A stretch of DNA of 64,000 bases from Otatea glauca. Taxonomy: Eukaryota > Streptophyta > Magnoliopsida > Poales > Poaceae. The notes under the pieces are model-generated. The model was not told where the DNA came from. It saw nothing but the letters and a program-made list of their open reading frames with translations, and did not search any database. Of the stretch, positions 33,421 through 45,524 are shown in pieces. The stretch spans positions 38,440,104 through 38,504,103 of the forward strand of contig CM070725.1 of the NCBI GenBank assembly GCA_036346275.1. Direction: 5' to 3'. The position numbers and the translations under genes were made by a program. Position 1 is the stretch's first letter. Every line of letters starts with the position of its first letter.

Positions 33421-36400
33421 GATTTTTGCAAAACCTATGATATATACAAGCCATTTCAAAGGAAAGGCTAGTATGGTTAGTTTGCATAAAGCCAATTTGA
33501 AATGTAAATACAGAATAGTAGATTGCAAAACAAATCTTAAGTAAAAGCAATTTAATACTGAAATAACAGTATGTAAAGTACGAGTAAGTGAAATCACGAA
33601 CCTGGGTATCCTGACCATATTCACAAACCATTCCCACTGACACACAGTAGGAATTGCCGACACACGGTAAAAACCAGATTTTATGAAAATAAACAAAACT
33701 GCTAACTATGTGATGATTTTACCAAGTTCCCATAACCGCGGGTACAGCTAATCGATTAGTTTTACACTCTGCAGAGGTATACATCTTTACCCACAAGTCA
33801 TGACCTTTTCTTTTGCCGCATAGTTCACGCACCTTTGGCGTAGTGGCCAGAATGTTCATGACGAAAACCTTTACATTACCTAGGTTAACTTTGCACCAGC
33901 TCCGGGACGTTAAACCCATACTATGACAGAAGAACTCAGAGCATAGAAATGATGGAACTTCCCCAAAGTACGGCGTGCTCCGGTGTATCGGTAAACGTTT
34001 GATCCATGATCACCTCGGTGTGGACGTCCCTTCGAGCAATTCATTAAGAAACAGATTCGTCTTGCTCGGCCTTCCAAAGTGCAAAGTTAAACTAGATAAC
34101 TTAATCGGTTTAAGGCTGTCCCATACCAGCACTTGTGGTTGTACGGTAATTCTTGGCCTGAAAACAACCCATAGCTCGGTCCTTAATCCGACACGGGCAA
34201 TAGACTCCCCCTACACTACGTGCAAAAGACATGCACTCCCGGCTATTGCCAATAATTGCCAGCATCTAAACCATAGTTTTATTTTCATTTTCCAACCAAA
34301 ATACCAACCACAAGAAAGGTCATACCCATTAAATGTCATATCCACATTTTTAATCATATTCAAGTTTTATATTGCTTTAAGCATAGCTAAGCATAACACT
34401 AAGTGTGATTAACCCAAATTGACATCAATTACTGTCTAAGTTATTCTAGGGTTAGTAAGGTTCACAATCTCATACTTATCAAGGAAGTTCTAAGTAGCTA
34501 CAGGTACAACTACCATTACCCGTAGTATAGCAGACTTTAATAAAAATAAAGTATGCAGTAAAAGATTTAATGAAAACATTTATAAAACTGGGATCAATAT
34601 GATCAAAGGGGGTGCTTGCCTTGCTTATTTATTGCTTACGACGAAGACGAAGCCATGGCTGACGGAGGCAACGACGGAAGTAGCGACGTCGGATTCTACG
34701 CGTCGTTCAATCGGAAACATAGCAATTATCCAACTTTAATAAGGGCAAAAAGAAAACAGACAGAAAATCAAATAAAGATTCACTGCAGAAAACAGGAATG
34801 ATTTAGGGTTGACTTAAATGATTTCAAGATGTTATGATTTAGATATTTATACATTCATATTGTTAATGGCTTTTATGATGAACAAAACATGGCTTCTTCT
34901 ACAGGTTATCTATTCTTGAATTACGAATTCAAGAGGCTAAAATTATGAATTCTTGCATTTGTAATTTTGAATTATAGATGCTAAAATTATTTGGATTAAT
35001 AGAATTAGCATATTAGACAATTGAGCTGAAAGCTATAAATGAATAGCACCTAATCCTTTTTAATTGATTTTGCATAATAAGTGACTTTGAATATGTTAGA
35101 TCTTATTGAGCTAGGTTACTGGATTTACTTATGGTTTTTAAGAAGGTTCTAGTGATACAAATATATTAGCTACAGATTTCCTTGTTATTACAAAGTTTGC
35201 TTATTCATATATAATCGAGTCCATAAGACATAACACTTAAGGTTATTTGGCTAATAGGATTTATATGCAAAATATGATGAAATAAGATTATTTCTTCAGA
35301 ATGGAATAGTCTATACTTTGAAGAACATTTCTAAACTAATTTCATACATTTTAGTGTTTAGATGAGACGTCATATTCATTGCTGAAAAAGCTTATATGAT
35401 ATTAAGGGTTATGACAACCATATACTTAAGGGTATTGGAATAGCCGGGTTTAGATGCAAAGCAAGTTGTAATAAGAATATTTTTCTAGATTATGTTAGTA
35501 TATATCTTAAATATCATTTCTAAACTGATCTTCATAAGATTTGCATTAAGACGAGATATTCTACGGGCTGTTGAAAAGGTTTAAGCAGTTTTATAATCTA
35601 TGCGATAAAGGTTTAGTTTTAATTCTTAATTTGCGACTGCACCTTATATGATTATTAATCCATTTTTCTAGCATTAGCATGGGACATCTCTAAGAGTGTT
35701 TTAAAGTTGGTTTCACAATATTTTGCTTTTATCTGAGATGTTTTTCATATAAGTAAACATTAAGGTTTAACATGTACTTAATCCAAATCTGCACCAACAT
35801 GGAATATTTTTGTATAACAGGGTATTATGATTTTATTGAAGGCCTGGGAATCATGTTATCATTATTTGAACTTGTATGCTTCAAGTTATATTTATTTTAA
35901 TTTATGTGCATTGGAAAGTAATCTATCTTCAAATTTAATTTGATCTAGATTAAATTCTAAATATTTTTACATATCTAGGTAGATTACTCACTTTTGAACA
36001 CATAGAAACTAATTCGACATGATCTAAATCATTTTTGCAGAAGATATGCATATTTGAATATTTAATGCATTAGAAACAACTTTCTTTAGAAAATGATGTA
36101 AATCATGTCAAAATATAAATAATTTTGTATATTTAGGTTCCTCAGGAATTAAGGTTTCTAAAAAAATTGATTTCATTCAAATTGAAGTTCATTTGTAAAA
36201 ATTCTATATGTGACATATTTTGATCCCTTTCTTTGGAATTAAATTTAAAATTTAAACAGAGTTTATTTTTCAAATATTTTTGTATACTCTGAATCTTCGT
36301 GATTTACCATGAATTTATAAATTTACTTCATTTCATTTGGAGCTGGAATGCAAAAGATATAAGCAATTGAATGCATTCAGTTTAGGAAAATACTGAAATT

Positions 36401-37170
36401 TGAGAATATACCAAAATAGGAAAGTACGCCTTCGGGTTGAAATTACGCTTTCCTTTTCTACTTGGCTGGCTGATGCGCTGACAAGATGGCCCGACTTGGC
36501 AGCGAGAGGCTGTGAGCGTGCGAGACTGAGGCGTGAGGCCCGCACGGCAGAGGCACAACGCGCGCGAGAGGTTGACAACCATGGCCCGCTTGGCGGTGAC
36601 CCGGGGCAGGGGAGACGGCGTCGAGGCTCATCGCCGGCGAGAGAAGGCCGGAGGCGAGGAATCAGCTCCGCCTTGAGCACCAGCAGACTCATGCGCACAC
36701 GAGGGTGGAACTGATTTGGTCGAAGATGGCCGAAAAGGGTGTCACCACCGAGAGGGGGCGGCGGAGGCCATGGCCGAACGGCAGAGGTGAGGTTTTAGGG
36801 ACTCCTGAGCTTGAAGATCACAAGGATGAGCATCAGGGAGTGATGAGTGATCGATTTGGGTACTTAATTAGAAAGAAAAGCATGCGGAAGAAGGGTCTCA
36901 CCGAGCGAGGGTGGTGGCGGAAGGGGAAACTCAATGTTGTGGCTCGCCGGAGAAGATGGACTTGAATTAAATACGGAGAAAGGTACTAGGTGCTACGAGG
37001 AAGCCTCATGCTAAGTGATTCAAGCTATGGTTCGATGTACAGGTTTAATTGGAGTTTTCCCATTCTTGGATGGAGGCCGGAGTTTGGGAAGATGGTGGCG
37101 CTAAAGAAATGCTCAAGGCTGTGGGATGGGCTGATAAGAGTATGATGTGCCAAGGAAAGGTTGAGGCGCT

Positions 37171-37180
37171 TTATATAGAG
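37171..37180 (-). promoter_or_regulatory. TATA box of solo LTR B
   Basis: CTCTATATAA on the minus strand, 1.35 kb inside the LTR, followed by AGCGCC and a GC-rich leader. It is the strongest of the three equivalent boxes. Confidence 0.68.
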
Positions 37181-38531
37181 GGAGAGGTCGGTTCGGCACA
37201 ACGTTTGAGCGCTAGGAAGAGGATGGCGGCTCGGCGGGATGGCGCGCGAATTTTCTTGGCCTTATCGGGCGCAACCAGAGGAAATTATCACCGAAGCAAT
37301 GAACTGGCAGGAATGGCGGTGATGAGGTGGCCTCGGGCTTGCTCAATTGTGGCGAGAAGAAGACAAGAAGGAAGGCGGCACTGGCTCGGCTGTCTCAGGC
37401 GAGAGATCGAGAGGAGAGGGAGAAGAAGGAACGGAAAGGAGTTGACGAGTGGGGCCCGGCTAGAAGCGACTAAGGGAAAAGGCAGTTCGGTCTGGCTCGT
37501 GGGGCCGAGTTAAGGGATGGGCCCACATGTCAAAGAGAGAAAAGAGGAGAATTCTGCTGAACACTCTGGACAGCACGGGATAGATTCATAGGATTAGGTC
37601 ATGAAACCGACTCAATATTTTAAGATAATTTTTTCAGAGGTCGGCAAGGTAAATATGAGAGTCCAGTAAAATTTTTAGATAAAAATTCTTAGTAAAAATA
37701 TTTGATACAAAACTGACAATGCATAGTTGTCATTTTCTGTTGATTCTGAATTTTATTTAATTTAAGATCAAAATCAGTTTATTATTTGATGAAACTTTTT
37801 ATGGATATCTGGAATGGAATTATTGACATTATATAAAATTTTCAGATTTCTATATTGTATATTTTTATTTTAATAATTCTGACATTACCATTTTTAGCTT
37901 TTCTGATTGACTGTTTTTGAATATTTAAAAATAATAAATGAAGGGATAAATTCTTGATATTTTTACCAGAGATGGGTAAGATTAATATGTCGGCATGGTT
38001 AAAATTCTAACTCTGGTTAAGGTCGAGTGACTTCTGAAGAATTCTTACAAGGTCGGTTCAGAGTATCTAGACAGGGTTATTTTTGTCTTTTTAATTTATT
38101 TTATTAATCCAGATCAATGAAAGTTGCATAATCAGGATCCTGGATGGATCTGGGATTTATCTAAGATTTCTACAAATTTTATTGGCTTTAGATTTTTATC
38201 TTTTTACTTTTACCATTTACCATTTCAACATGTATAACTTTTCTTTTAGAACAAAACTCAAGGTAAACCAATAATTTAGAAAACTCAGGAAATTAAAATT
38301 AAAATTAAAATTAAGTATCACATCTCAAATTTATTTTTATATTTTGTTTGTTTTGGAAGAAATAGTTTTAATATTGAAATATTTCTTTTCTTAAGTTTAG
38401 AATGTAAGAAAAGAGGAAAAGATATTGTTTACAAATCAAAATCTTGATTCCAATTGAAATTCTTATTCAATTCCATTTTTAATTTCCAAACTTTTTCTTT
38501 TTCATATTTTTAAATTTTACGGGATGTTACA

Positions 38532-38536
38532 GCCGG
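38532..38536. repeat. Target-site duplication GCCGG (right copy)
   Basis: Pairs with 33053-33057. Confidence 0.92.
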
Positions 38537-41114
38537 AGATGGAGAAGCTGAGCATATGTCTCGACCACCTACGTTATTGCAGCAATGAGATGAGATGAGA
38601 ATTAAAAGGAAAAAGGTAATCATATGAGATGAAATGAAATAGCATGATGGATACTGCCGGAAAAGGTGACTGGCTGATAGCCCACAGAATAGAAAATTAA
38701 CCAACGACATGCACGCTCGTGCCCTAAAGGAAAAATTGCAGGCGCGACGAAGCCGAAGACTTGCTTGGCTAAGAACGCATCAAGCATCCAATCCAAGTCG
38801 CACTAGGTGTAATAAGACCCAGGGAAACTTTACTGGAAAAGTTGCAAATTTAATATTCAGAAAACGTAGGATTTGCTTGTGTATGCAGGCCATTGCAAAA
38901 CTCAAGTCTTACTCTCTCAGGGGGGAAAAACTCAGTCTGCTCAGTTTTTATGTAGTTTAATCGGGGTTTATCTGCAATTTCACCAATTTATTGTGATTAG
39001 TTGGGATTGGGATTTAGAGAGCCCGTGACCTGCCTTAATTCATGATCCAAAGAGGAGCTCATGTGACATGAAAAGACACAAAATCGACCTCAGTAGGGTG
39101 AGTGCCAATAAATTTTAGTCCAACCCAGTCAGATATTTCATTGTTCATATTTCAACCGAAGGCTTGCAGATATTTTTAGATATTTCCTTTGTCCCTATGG
39201 CTTGATGTCATAGCAGAAGCAAACATGCAGGCATGCTATACTAGCAAATTAATCGAGAACAAGAGTTTTAGCTTTGTGAAGCATTTGAAAATGAGCCTAG
39301 ATAGATAGTGTCCTGTTTGGAAAAACAAACTTTGTTAGATGCTTAATTGCATTATCTAGCCATTGGTAATAAACGGGCTAGTTAGGATTAGTAACTTTTG
39401 TTCGGTAAACTAGTAGTTTGTTTATGGCTGAGGTATTTTTGCCAAGTAATATATGGACGACATACAACTTTTGGCTAAAAATCTTGCACCTAACTTTAGC
39501 ACTAATTTGGTTGAGAAAAACATCACAACTTTTCGTTGAATTGGACTACTGACTCCAGTTCCACTAGTAGTAGTACTAGTGATGGTTAAGGACGACAGGC
39601 TAGCTGCACCCTATTCACTACTACTTGTTTTGGAGACTTTTTCTCCACTTATAGATCACATGAACTACTACTGAAAATTCCTGCACTGCAATCTGAACTT
39701 AAAATTGGTGAACAAAGGTTCATGTTTACCTGTAAGTCATGGTTTCTCTGTTTGTAACCATTGGCTGAGCAGGTGAAAGCCGTAGCATCCACTTGGGGGC
39801 ACGAGGGTCTTGAGTTGCCTTTGTTTCTACTGTTAAGAACAGACCCGATACAATAGGAAAGAACACGAGAGGAAAAAAAAAGATGAGAAAGATCGATGCA
39901 TGTGGTGCACAACTTTTTTGACCTTGGTGTACTCACAGCATTGTTCCAAGTTAAATAAACAGAAATACAATACAATGATACAACTGATCACCTTTAAGTC
40001 TTTAACTCGAAGCATGTAGCTAGCGGTCTATGTAAGTACAAGAGTTTGGCATCCTGTGTTGGGGCCAATAGAAAAGAGGAAGATTCTTCACGTACATCAG
40101 TACACGCCCTTTTGGAATCCTCGCTAGTGCGTTTCTCTTTTCGTCGCCGACAAACATGGTTGCAGCAGCTGCACTCTCGCACACAGCAAATTAAACCAGC
40201 ACTACAATCGTCTTAAAAGCCTGCGTGTATTGATTTCCTACTGAGTTGCAGTACACCTCAGAGTCCTTGTGTCGTGAAAAAGAGTCAACATACACTTTGA
40301 AATTTGCTCGAAAGTCTATCATTCTTTGAATTATGAAACTAGATTTTGAACATTCTAAATTTTGCAATCTGATTCAAACAACACCTTGACCCGATTTCAT
40401 AGGGTGGTATTACTCGCGTGGCGTGGTGAATGGACAGTTTTGCCACGTCGGATAACACGCTATATATCCAAGTAGGATCGATAACATGTGAGGCCCATAG
40501 GGGCTTCTCCCCACCGAGCTCCTAGCCGTACTTCCATGGCCGCCGCTCCCTGTAGCCCCCTCTCTCTGTTTCAATTTGTGGGAAAAGCCCCCAAATATCT
40601 AATTTCATAGTTTAGGATGTTACTAGGCCTTTCAAGCAAAGTCCAGATGTTATATCCACCCTTTTCTTGTATCAATTATCTAATGATTCTGATCTCACCC
40701 AAAAAGGTACCTCGGTTGTCATGGTTTAACCGTAAAAGATTACTACTATATCTATTAGCTAAACGTTATTATAACTAGGGCTATATCAAAATAGCTCAAG
40801 TTCGAAAAGCTGTTCGAACTCTGACTTGAGCTAGGATCAAGCTCAAATCAAGCCGATCTCAAGTCCATCAATGTTCAGCTCAACCACTCTATTAGGATCC
40901 GATTCAGCTCACTACCGAACTTCCCATCTTTTGTTATGGCCAAAAATCGTCAGAAAAAACAGAAGAAAAAAAACCCGTTAGGCTAGACTGGCTAAGGAGG
41001 CAGTTGACCTAGGTGGCAGCCGTGGCAGGTGCGGAGGTGGCTTGACATCGTGGTGGAGAGGGCAATGGATGGGGAGACAGATATGGGCCGGAGGATGGGG
41101 GCAACGGAGAGGGG
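38537..41114. other. Spacer, no gene supported
   Basis: About 2.6 kb of mixed AT-rich DNA. One minus-strand interval (39829-39730) has good splice borders and open frames but no recognised protein. No transposon ends were found. Confidence 0.45.
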
Positions 41115-41182
41115 TGGCAAAGGTCATCGACGAATGGGGATAGTGGAGAGGTTGGCAATGGATAGGGAGGGATGGCGGGTCG
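41115..41182. repeat. Piece of a 207-bp tandem repeat, left of the copia insertion
   Basis: Matches 47450-47515 (ATCGAC-AATGGGG-TAG, GAGAGGTTGGCAATGGATAG). The copia element split this array. Confidence 0.8.
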
Positions 41183-41187
41183 GGGCT

Positions 41188-41402
41188 TGTTAAAAGGATA
41201 TCCTCTATTGTATATAGGATTCATTGTATTGATAGCATATCATGTATAGTTAGAAACAACTAATTTGTATCCCACAAGTTTAGGGATTTATCTCATGTAA
41301 CCATCTGTACCTTGTGAATATACGGAGAAGGCATGCATCCGTGTTAGGTGCATAAGCCACAACAATTCAAAACCAATCTGTCTCTTGTTCATTGATTTTA
41401 CA
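41188..41402 (+). repeat. 5' LTR of the right copia element
   Basis: 215 bp, TGTTAAAAGG...GATTTTACA, followed directly by TGGTATCAAAGC. Confidence 0.96.
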
Positions 41403-41414
41403 TGGTATCAAAGC
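41403..41414 (+). promoter_or_regulatory. Primer-binding site, initiator-Met tRNA type
   Basis: TGGTATCAAAGC directly after the LTR, one base away from the common TGGTATCAGAGC site. Confidence 0.88.
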
Positions 41415-41443
41415 CCGGCTCTTCCACGAACGTCCAGACATGA

Positions 41444-42430
41444 TTCTCGAGCTCCTCGACCGGCACGGCGCCATCCTTCGCCCTCACCAGTGCCGGCAAT
41501 GTGAAGCTCTCGACGGACAACTATTTGCTGTGGAAGGCACAACAAATCCCCATCCTCTGCGGCCATCGTCTTCTTGGCTATGCGGATGGATCGATGGTGG
41601 CTCCACCAGAGACCATCACCACAATGGAGACTGTCAACGGCAAGACCGTCGCGGAACAAGTCCCCAACCCAGAATACGATGCATGGCTTCTCAAAGACCA
41701 GCAAGTATTGGACGCACTCCTCATGTCTCTCGAACCGGAAGTGCTCGGCCAGGTCATCGGCTTGACCTCGGCGGCAGCAATGTGGACTGCGCTTGAGCGT
41801 ACGTACGCCTCGCAGTCCAAGGCCCGAATCATGCAAATTCGGATGCAACTCTCCATGACGCGCAAGAACGACATGAGCACGATGGAGTACTTCAACCGCA
41901 TGAAGTCCTTTGCGGATCAGATGGCTTCCACTGGCCATCCAATAGGAGATGACGATTTGATTGGCTACATCATGGCCAGCCTCGACGCCGACTACAACCC
42001 CCTCGTTTCCTCCATCATGGCCGTCATGGCTAGGGCTGACTCCTACACCCTGTCCGAGTTCTACTCGTACTTCCTCACATTCGAGACACGATTGGAGCAG
42101 CAAAATCAGGCCATCCAAATAGGTTCGGCCGCCAATGTTGCCTCACGCCAATCAGGAGGCAGCTCTGGTGGAGGCTTCGGCGGCCAAGGCGGGTACAGTG
42201 GCAACCAAGGTGGAGGACGTGGCTATGGCAACAGTGGCCGTGGGCCACAACAAAGGGGTCGTGGCGACGACAACTCCAAGGGCAAGAAGGGAGGCGGTGG
42301 TTCTCAGATCATGTGTCAGGTGTGTGGCAAGGTCGGCCACACATCACTCAAATGTCGCCACCGGTTCAACCACTCCTACCAACCCGACGACGACCGCATG
42401 GCCAACTACACCAACACCTCCGCCTACAAT
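41444..42430 (+). pseudogene. copia gag (UBN2-type) with zinc knuckle
   Basis: Open from 41444 but with no ATG in that frame. The likely start ATG at 41440 is one frame off, which suggests a one-base indel at the start. Readable parts are KLSTDNYLLWKAQQIPIL, LEPEVLGQVIGLTSAAAMW, a Gly-rich region (42145-42300) and the knuckle CQVCGKVGHTSLKC with regular CX2CX4HX4C spacing (42313-42354). It is the capsid/nucleocapsid part and runs on into protease without a stop. Confidence 0.9.
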
Positions 42431-43234
42431 GTTGACACAAATTGGTACACCGACACCAGCGCCACTGATCACATCACTGGTGAGCTCAACAAACTGACCG
42501 TCCGTGATAAGTACCATGGGCGTGATCAGGTGCACACAGCGAATGGTGCAGGTATGCTTATTAGTCATATTGGCCATTCCTCAATTAAAACCAGGTTCAT
42601 TATCTATCTTTACGCAATGTTCTTCATGTTTCGAATGCCAAAAAAAAATATTGCTTCCATACATCGCTTAATTGCTGACAACAATGTTTTTCTTGAATAT
42701 CACCCTGGTCATTTTCTTGTTAAGGATCACGACACGAAGAGAAAGGTTCTTCACGGGAAGTGTAGGGGTGGCCTCTATCCCCTCATGCCCAGCTCTTCAC
42801 CTTTGTCATCATCCAAGCTCGTCTACTCTGCTGTCACTCAAGAAAAATGGCATTGTCGCCTTGGTCATCCATCATCTCCCATAGTCCGCTATGTGTTGAG
42901 TCGCAATAATCTCCCATGCTCCAGCAATTCCAATAATATGTCGGTTTGTGATTCGTGTCAACAAGCCAAAAGCCATCAATTGCCTTACACTACCTTGCAT
43001 GAGATCTCATCATCTCCGTTGGAACTTATCTACTCTGATGTATGGGGTCCTGTCATTACCTCTGTTGGGGGTTTTCGGTATTATGTAAGCTTTATTGATG
43101 ACTTTAGTAAGTTTGTTTGGTTTTATCCTCTAAAGAGTAAGGCTGATGTCCTTCATATTTTCATACAATTCCAAACTCTTGTTGAATGGCAGCTTGATAA
43201 AAAGATTCTTTGCATGCAGACCAATTGGGGAGGC
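42431..43234 (+). pseudogene. copia protease and N-terminal integrase
   Basis: The protease active site reads YTDTSATDHITG (42445-42480), where Ser follows DT instead of the usual Gly. The integrase zinc region is HCRLGHP...CDSCQQAK (42850-42970), and the core begins ELIYSDVWGP (first Asp). The second catalytic region reads QTNWGG with AAT at 43223-43225 where copia integrases have Asp. The frame is then cut by the solo LTR at 43235. Confidence 0.9.
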
Positions 43235-44609
43235 TGTAGGATCAAGGATAGCCGACTAGAGGGGGGTGAATAGAAGGTTTCTAATTTTTCAATTCTAATT
43301 TGCAATTGATTAAATCACTAAGCTATAGAAGCAATAATTGCAAATTTACAATTATAATCTCTAGGGATCACCAAACACTTTAGCAATTCAAGTAGAGCAA
43401 TAAATAATTCTAAGCACAAACAATCTACTCAATTTTGCTAGAAATGAAATTTAGCACAAGAATGATAAAAGCAAATCACAAGAGAATGAAAGACGAGAAT
43501 TTTATCCCATGATCTCGGAGACTTGCCACTCTCCCCTACTCCACGTTGAGGTGACTTGAACCACTTCAAGCCGGTTCCACCTGCTTGAGCCTTCCTCGAT
43601 TACTCGTGGTAGCTCTTCACCACTTCGATTAGGCGAGCTCCTTGTCTTCACAATTGATCGGGACTTCTCATAAATTTCTTTGAGAAGATCACCGATGCCA
43701 CACGCCTCCAAGCCGTCTAAAAGGCGGCAACCTCCAAGAGTAATAGGTGTTGACGCTTGCTTGAGGTCGAATTGAGTGTCTAGAGGCTCAACACTAAATG
43801 CACCACTCAATTTTGCTCCTAACTCTCACCAAATAAGAATTTAATACCCACAAATGAGTTGGAGACTTTCTAGAGCTCAAGGATGATCAATGAGGTCAAA
43901 AACTTACTCTAGAATACAGGTGAGGGTATTTATAACCCCCACCTATCAAATATAGCCGTTGGCCAAAATTGTCCTGAGGGGCCCGATCATACCGCCCTTG
44001 GGCCGGTATGACTGCCCCTCGTGCAACGATCTCTGCAGTGCATTTAATGCGCTGTCAGTGACCGTTGGTCACATGGTCGGTATGACCGGAGGGGGTCCGG
44101 TCATACCATCCTCCGTTGATGCCAAATGCACCTATTTTGGAAAAAACAAACAGCTCCACGGCCGGTATGACTGGAGGGGGCCCGGTCATACCGGCCTACT
44201 CCACCCAAGGCATATAATTTATTTCTTTTCTTCACAAAAGATGATTCCTTTTATGCAAGCCATATGAATGTTTAAATACACAAGTATTGAGCCTCTAAAC
44301 ATTTTCCGACATCGACCAAGCGGCAATAACCCCTCTTAATAGTACAGCACCTAATCTAGTAATCCGATCTTTTCCTCCAAACTCCGAGATCGGCAAAAAG
44401 GCTATGAAAAAAACTTAACTTTTATACCTTGGTAAGCTTGCTATCGACGCTAGATTTTCTTCTTTTATCCATTTCATGCTTCTATGTTCATCGAATATCG
44501 GACCAACTTATTTTCAACAAGCTCAAATAGAGACTGTTAGTCCTTCAATCACAGTTGTCATTAATTATCAAAACCAAATTAAATTAGGGGCCTAGATGCT
44601 TTCAAAGGC
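43230..44609 (-). mobile_element. Solo LTR inserted in the copia integrase
   Basis: 1370 bp (43235-44604), TGTAGGATCAAGG...GATGCTTTCA, with GAGGC before and AAGGC after (4 of 5 match). The integrase reading resumes exactly after it (EYHKLHSFFNQVG). On the minus strand it starts TGAAAGCATCTAGGCCCC and has a TATAAATA box (about 43935-43928), so minus is the likely sense. No coding domain. Confidence 0.85.
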
Positions 44610-45524
44610 GAATATCATAAATTGCACTCATTTTTTAATCAAGTCGGCATTGCTCATCGTGTATCGTGTCCTCACTCGCATCAACAAAATGGTGCGACAG
44701 AACGAAAACATCGACACATTGTCGAAACTGGGCTAGCTCTCCTTGCCTTTTCGGGTGTTCCTCTTAAGTTTTGGGATGAAGCTTTTAGCACTGCTAGTTA
44801 TCTTATTAACCATCTTCCCACCAAAATCTTGAATAATTCCACACCCCTTGAGACGTTATTCAACATCACACCCAATTATTCCTTCCTAAAGATTTTTGGT
44901 TGTGCTTGTTGGCCTCACCTTCGAGCCTATAATTCCCAAAAACTCCAGTTTTGTTCACGTCAATGTGTTTTTCTCGGATATAGTTCCTTGCACAAAGGCT
45001 ATAAGTGTCTCGACAAGTCATCTGGTCGCGTTTTTATTTCCCGGGATGTTGTCTTCGATGAGGAGGTTTCTCCCTTCGCTAACTCGTCTCTTGTGGCAGG
45101 ACCTCGCATTCTTTCCAAAACAATTCTTCTTTCCATACCGGGTGACTCTCACGGCCATATGACTAATCAAGCTAATCCTGCTAATTCTTCGTTTGCTGTG
45201 CAGTCAAATCTTGTTTTGCAGCCACCTGGTGCTCCTGACGCCCCTGATGTTGCACATGCCACGAATGTACATGGCGTGCATGACAATGTAGCCAGCACGT
45301 TTGGCTCAAGTGCAAGCGTGATGCCCTTTGGTGGCCTCGTCGACACGGCCCAATCTGGGCCCGTGGGATCAGCTCCTGCTTCGCTCACTCCTGATGGTGC
45401 AGGACTGCCTCAGGAAGCGGGTGCAGCTCCGACGGTGTCTCCGGCCCCTCCTGGTCGGACCCATCAGATGACCACACGGCTCGGGATAATATCCAAAAAC
45501 CACGCATCATCACCGATGGCATGA
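44605..45524 (+). pseudogene. copia integrase, C-terminal part
   Basis: Reads HSFFNQVGIAHRVSCPHSHQ then QNGATERKHRH with the catalytic Glu, followed by FWDEAF, the LFNITPNYSFLKIFGC region and a low-complexity Pro/Ala linker. The frame shifts near 45480, before the reverse transcriptase. Confidence 0.9.

Larger units (their letters stand above)
33058..38531 (-). mobile_element. Large gypsy-type solo LTR 'B', intact, 5.47 kb
   Basis: TGTAATGACCC...GGGATGTTACA on the plus strand with a perfect 5-bp duplication (GCCGG). No gag or pol domain was seen. It is homologous to LTR A along its length and to LTR D inverted. On the minus strand (LTR sense) a GGGCCCACATGTCA-type motif (37520-37533) and a TATA box (37180-37171) are followed by a GC-rich leader (37140-36400), an AT-rich body and the GAAA hairpin near the end. 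TG...CA ends, 5-bp duplication and size point to a LARD-like or similar giant LTR left by recombination. The matching internal region is not in this window, so the parent element is unknown. Confidence 0.9.

Noticed and set aside
36400..37513. Gene-like GC-rich frames (up to 154 codons) inside solo LTR B
   Set aside because: They fall in the LTR leader downstream of its TATA box, are not conserved as protein in LTRs A and D, and match no family.
39730..39829. Minus-strand interval with good splice borders and open frames
   Set aside because: Only one 100-nt candidate exon, open in two frames, with no recognised protein and no partner exons.
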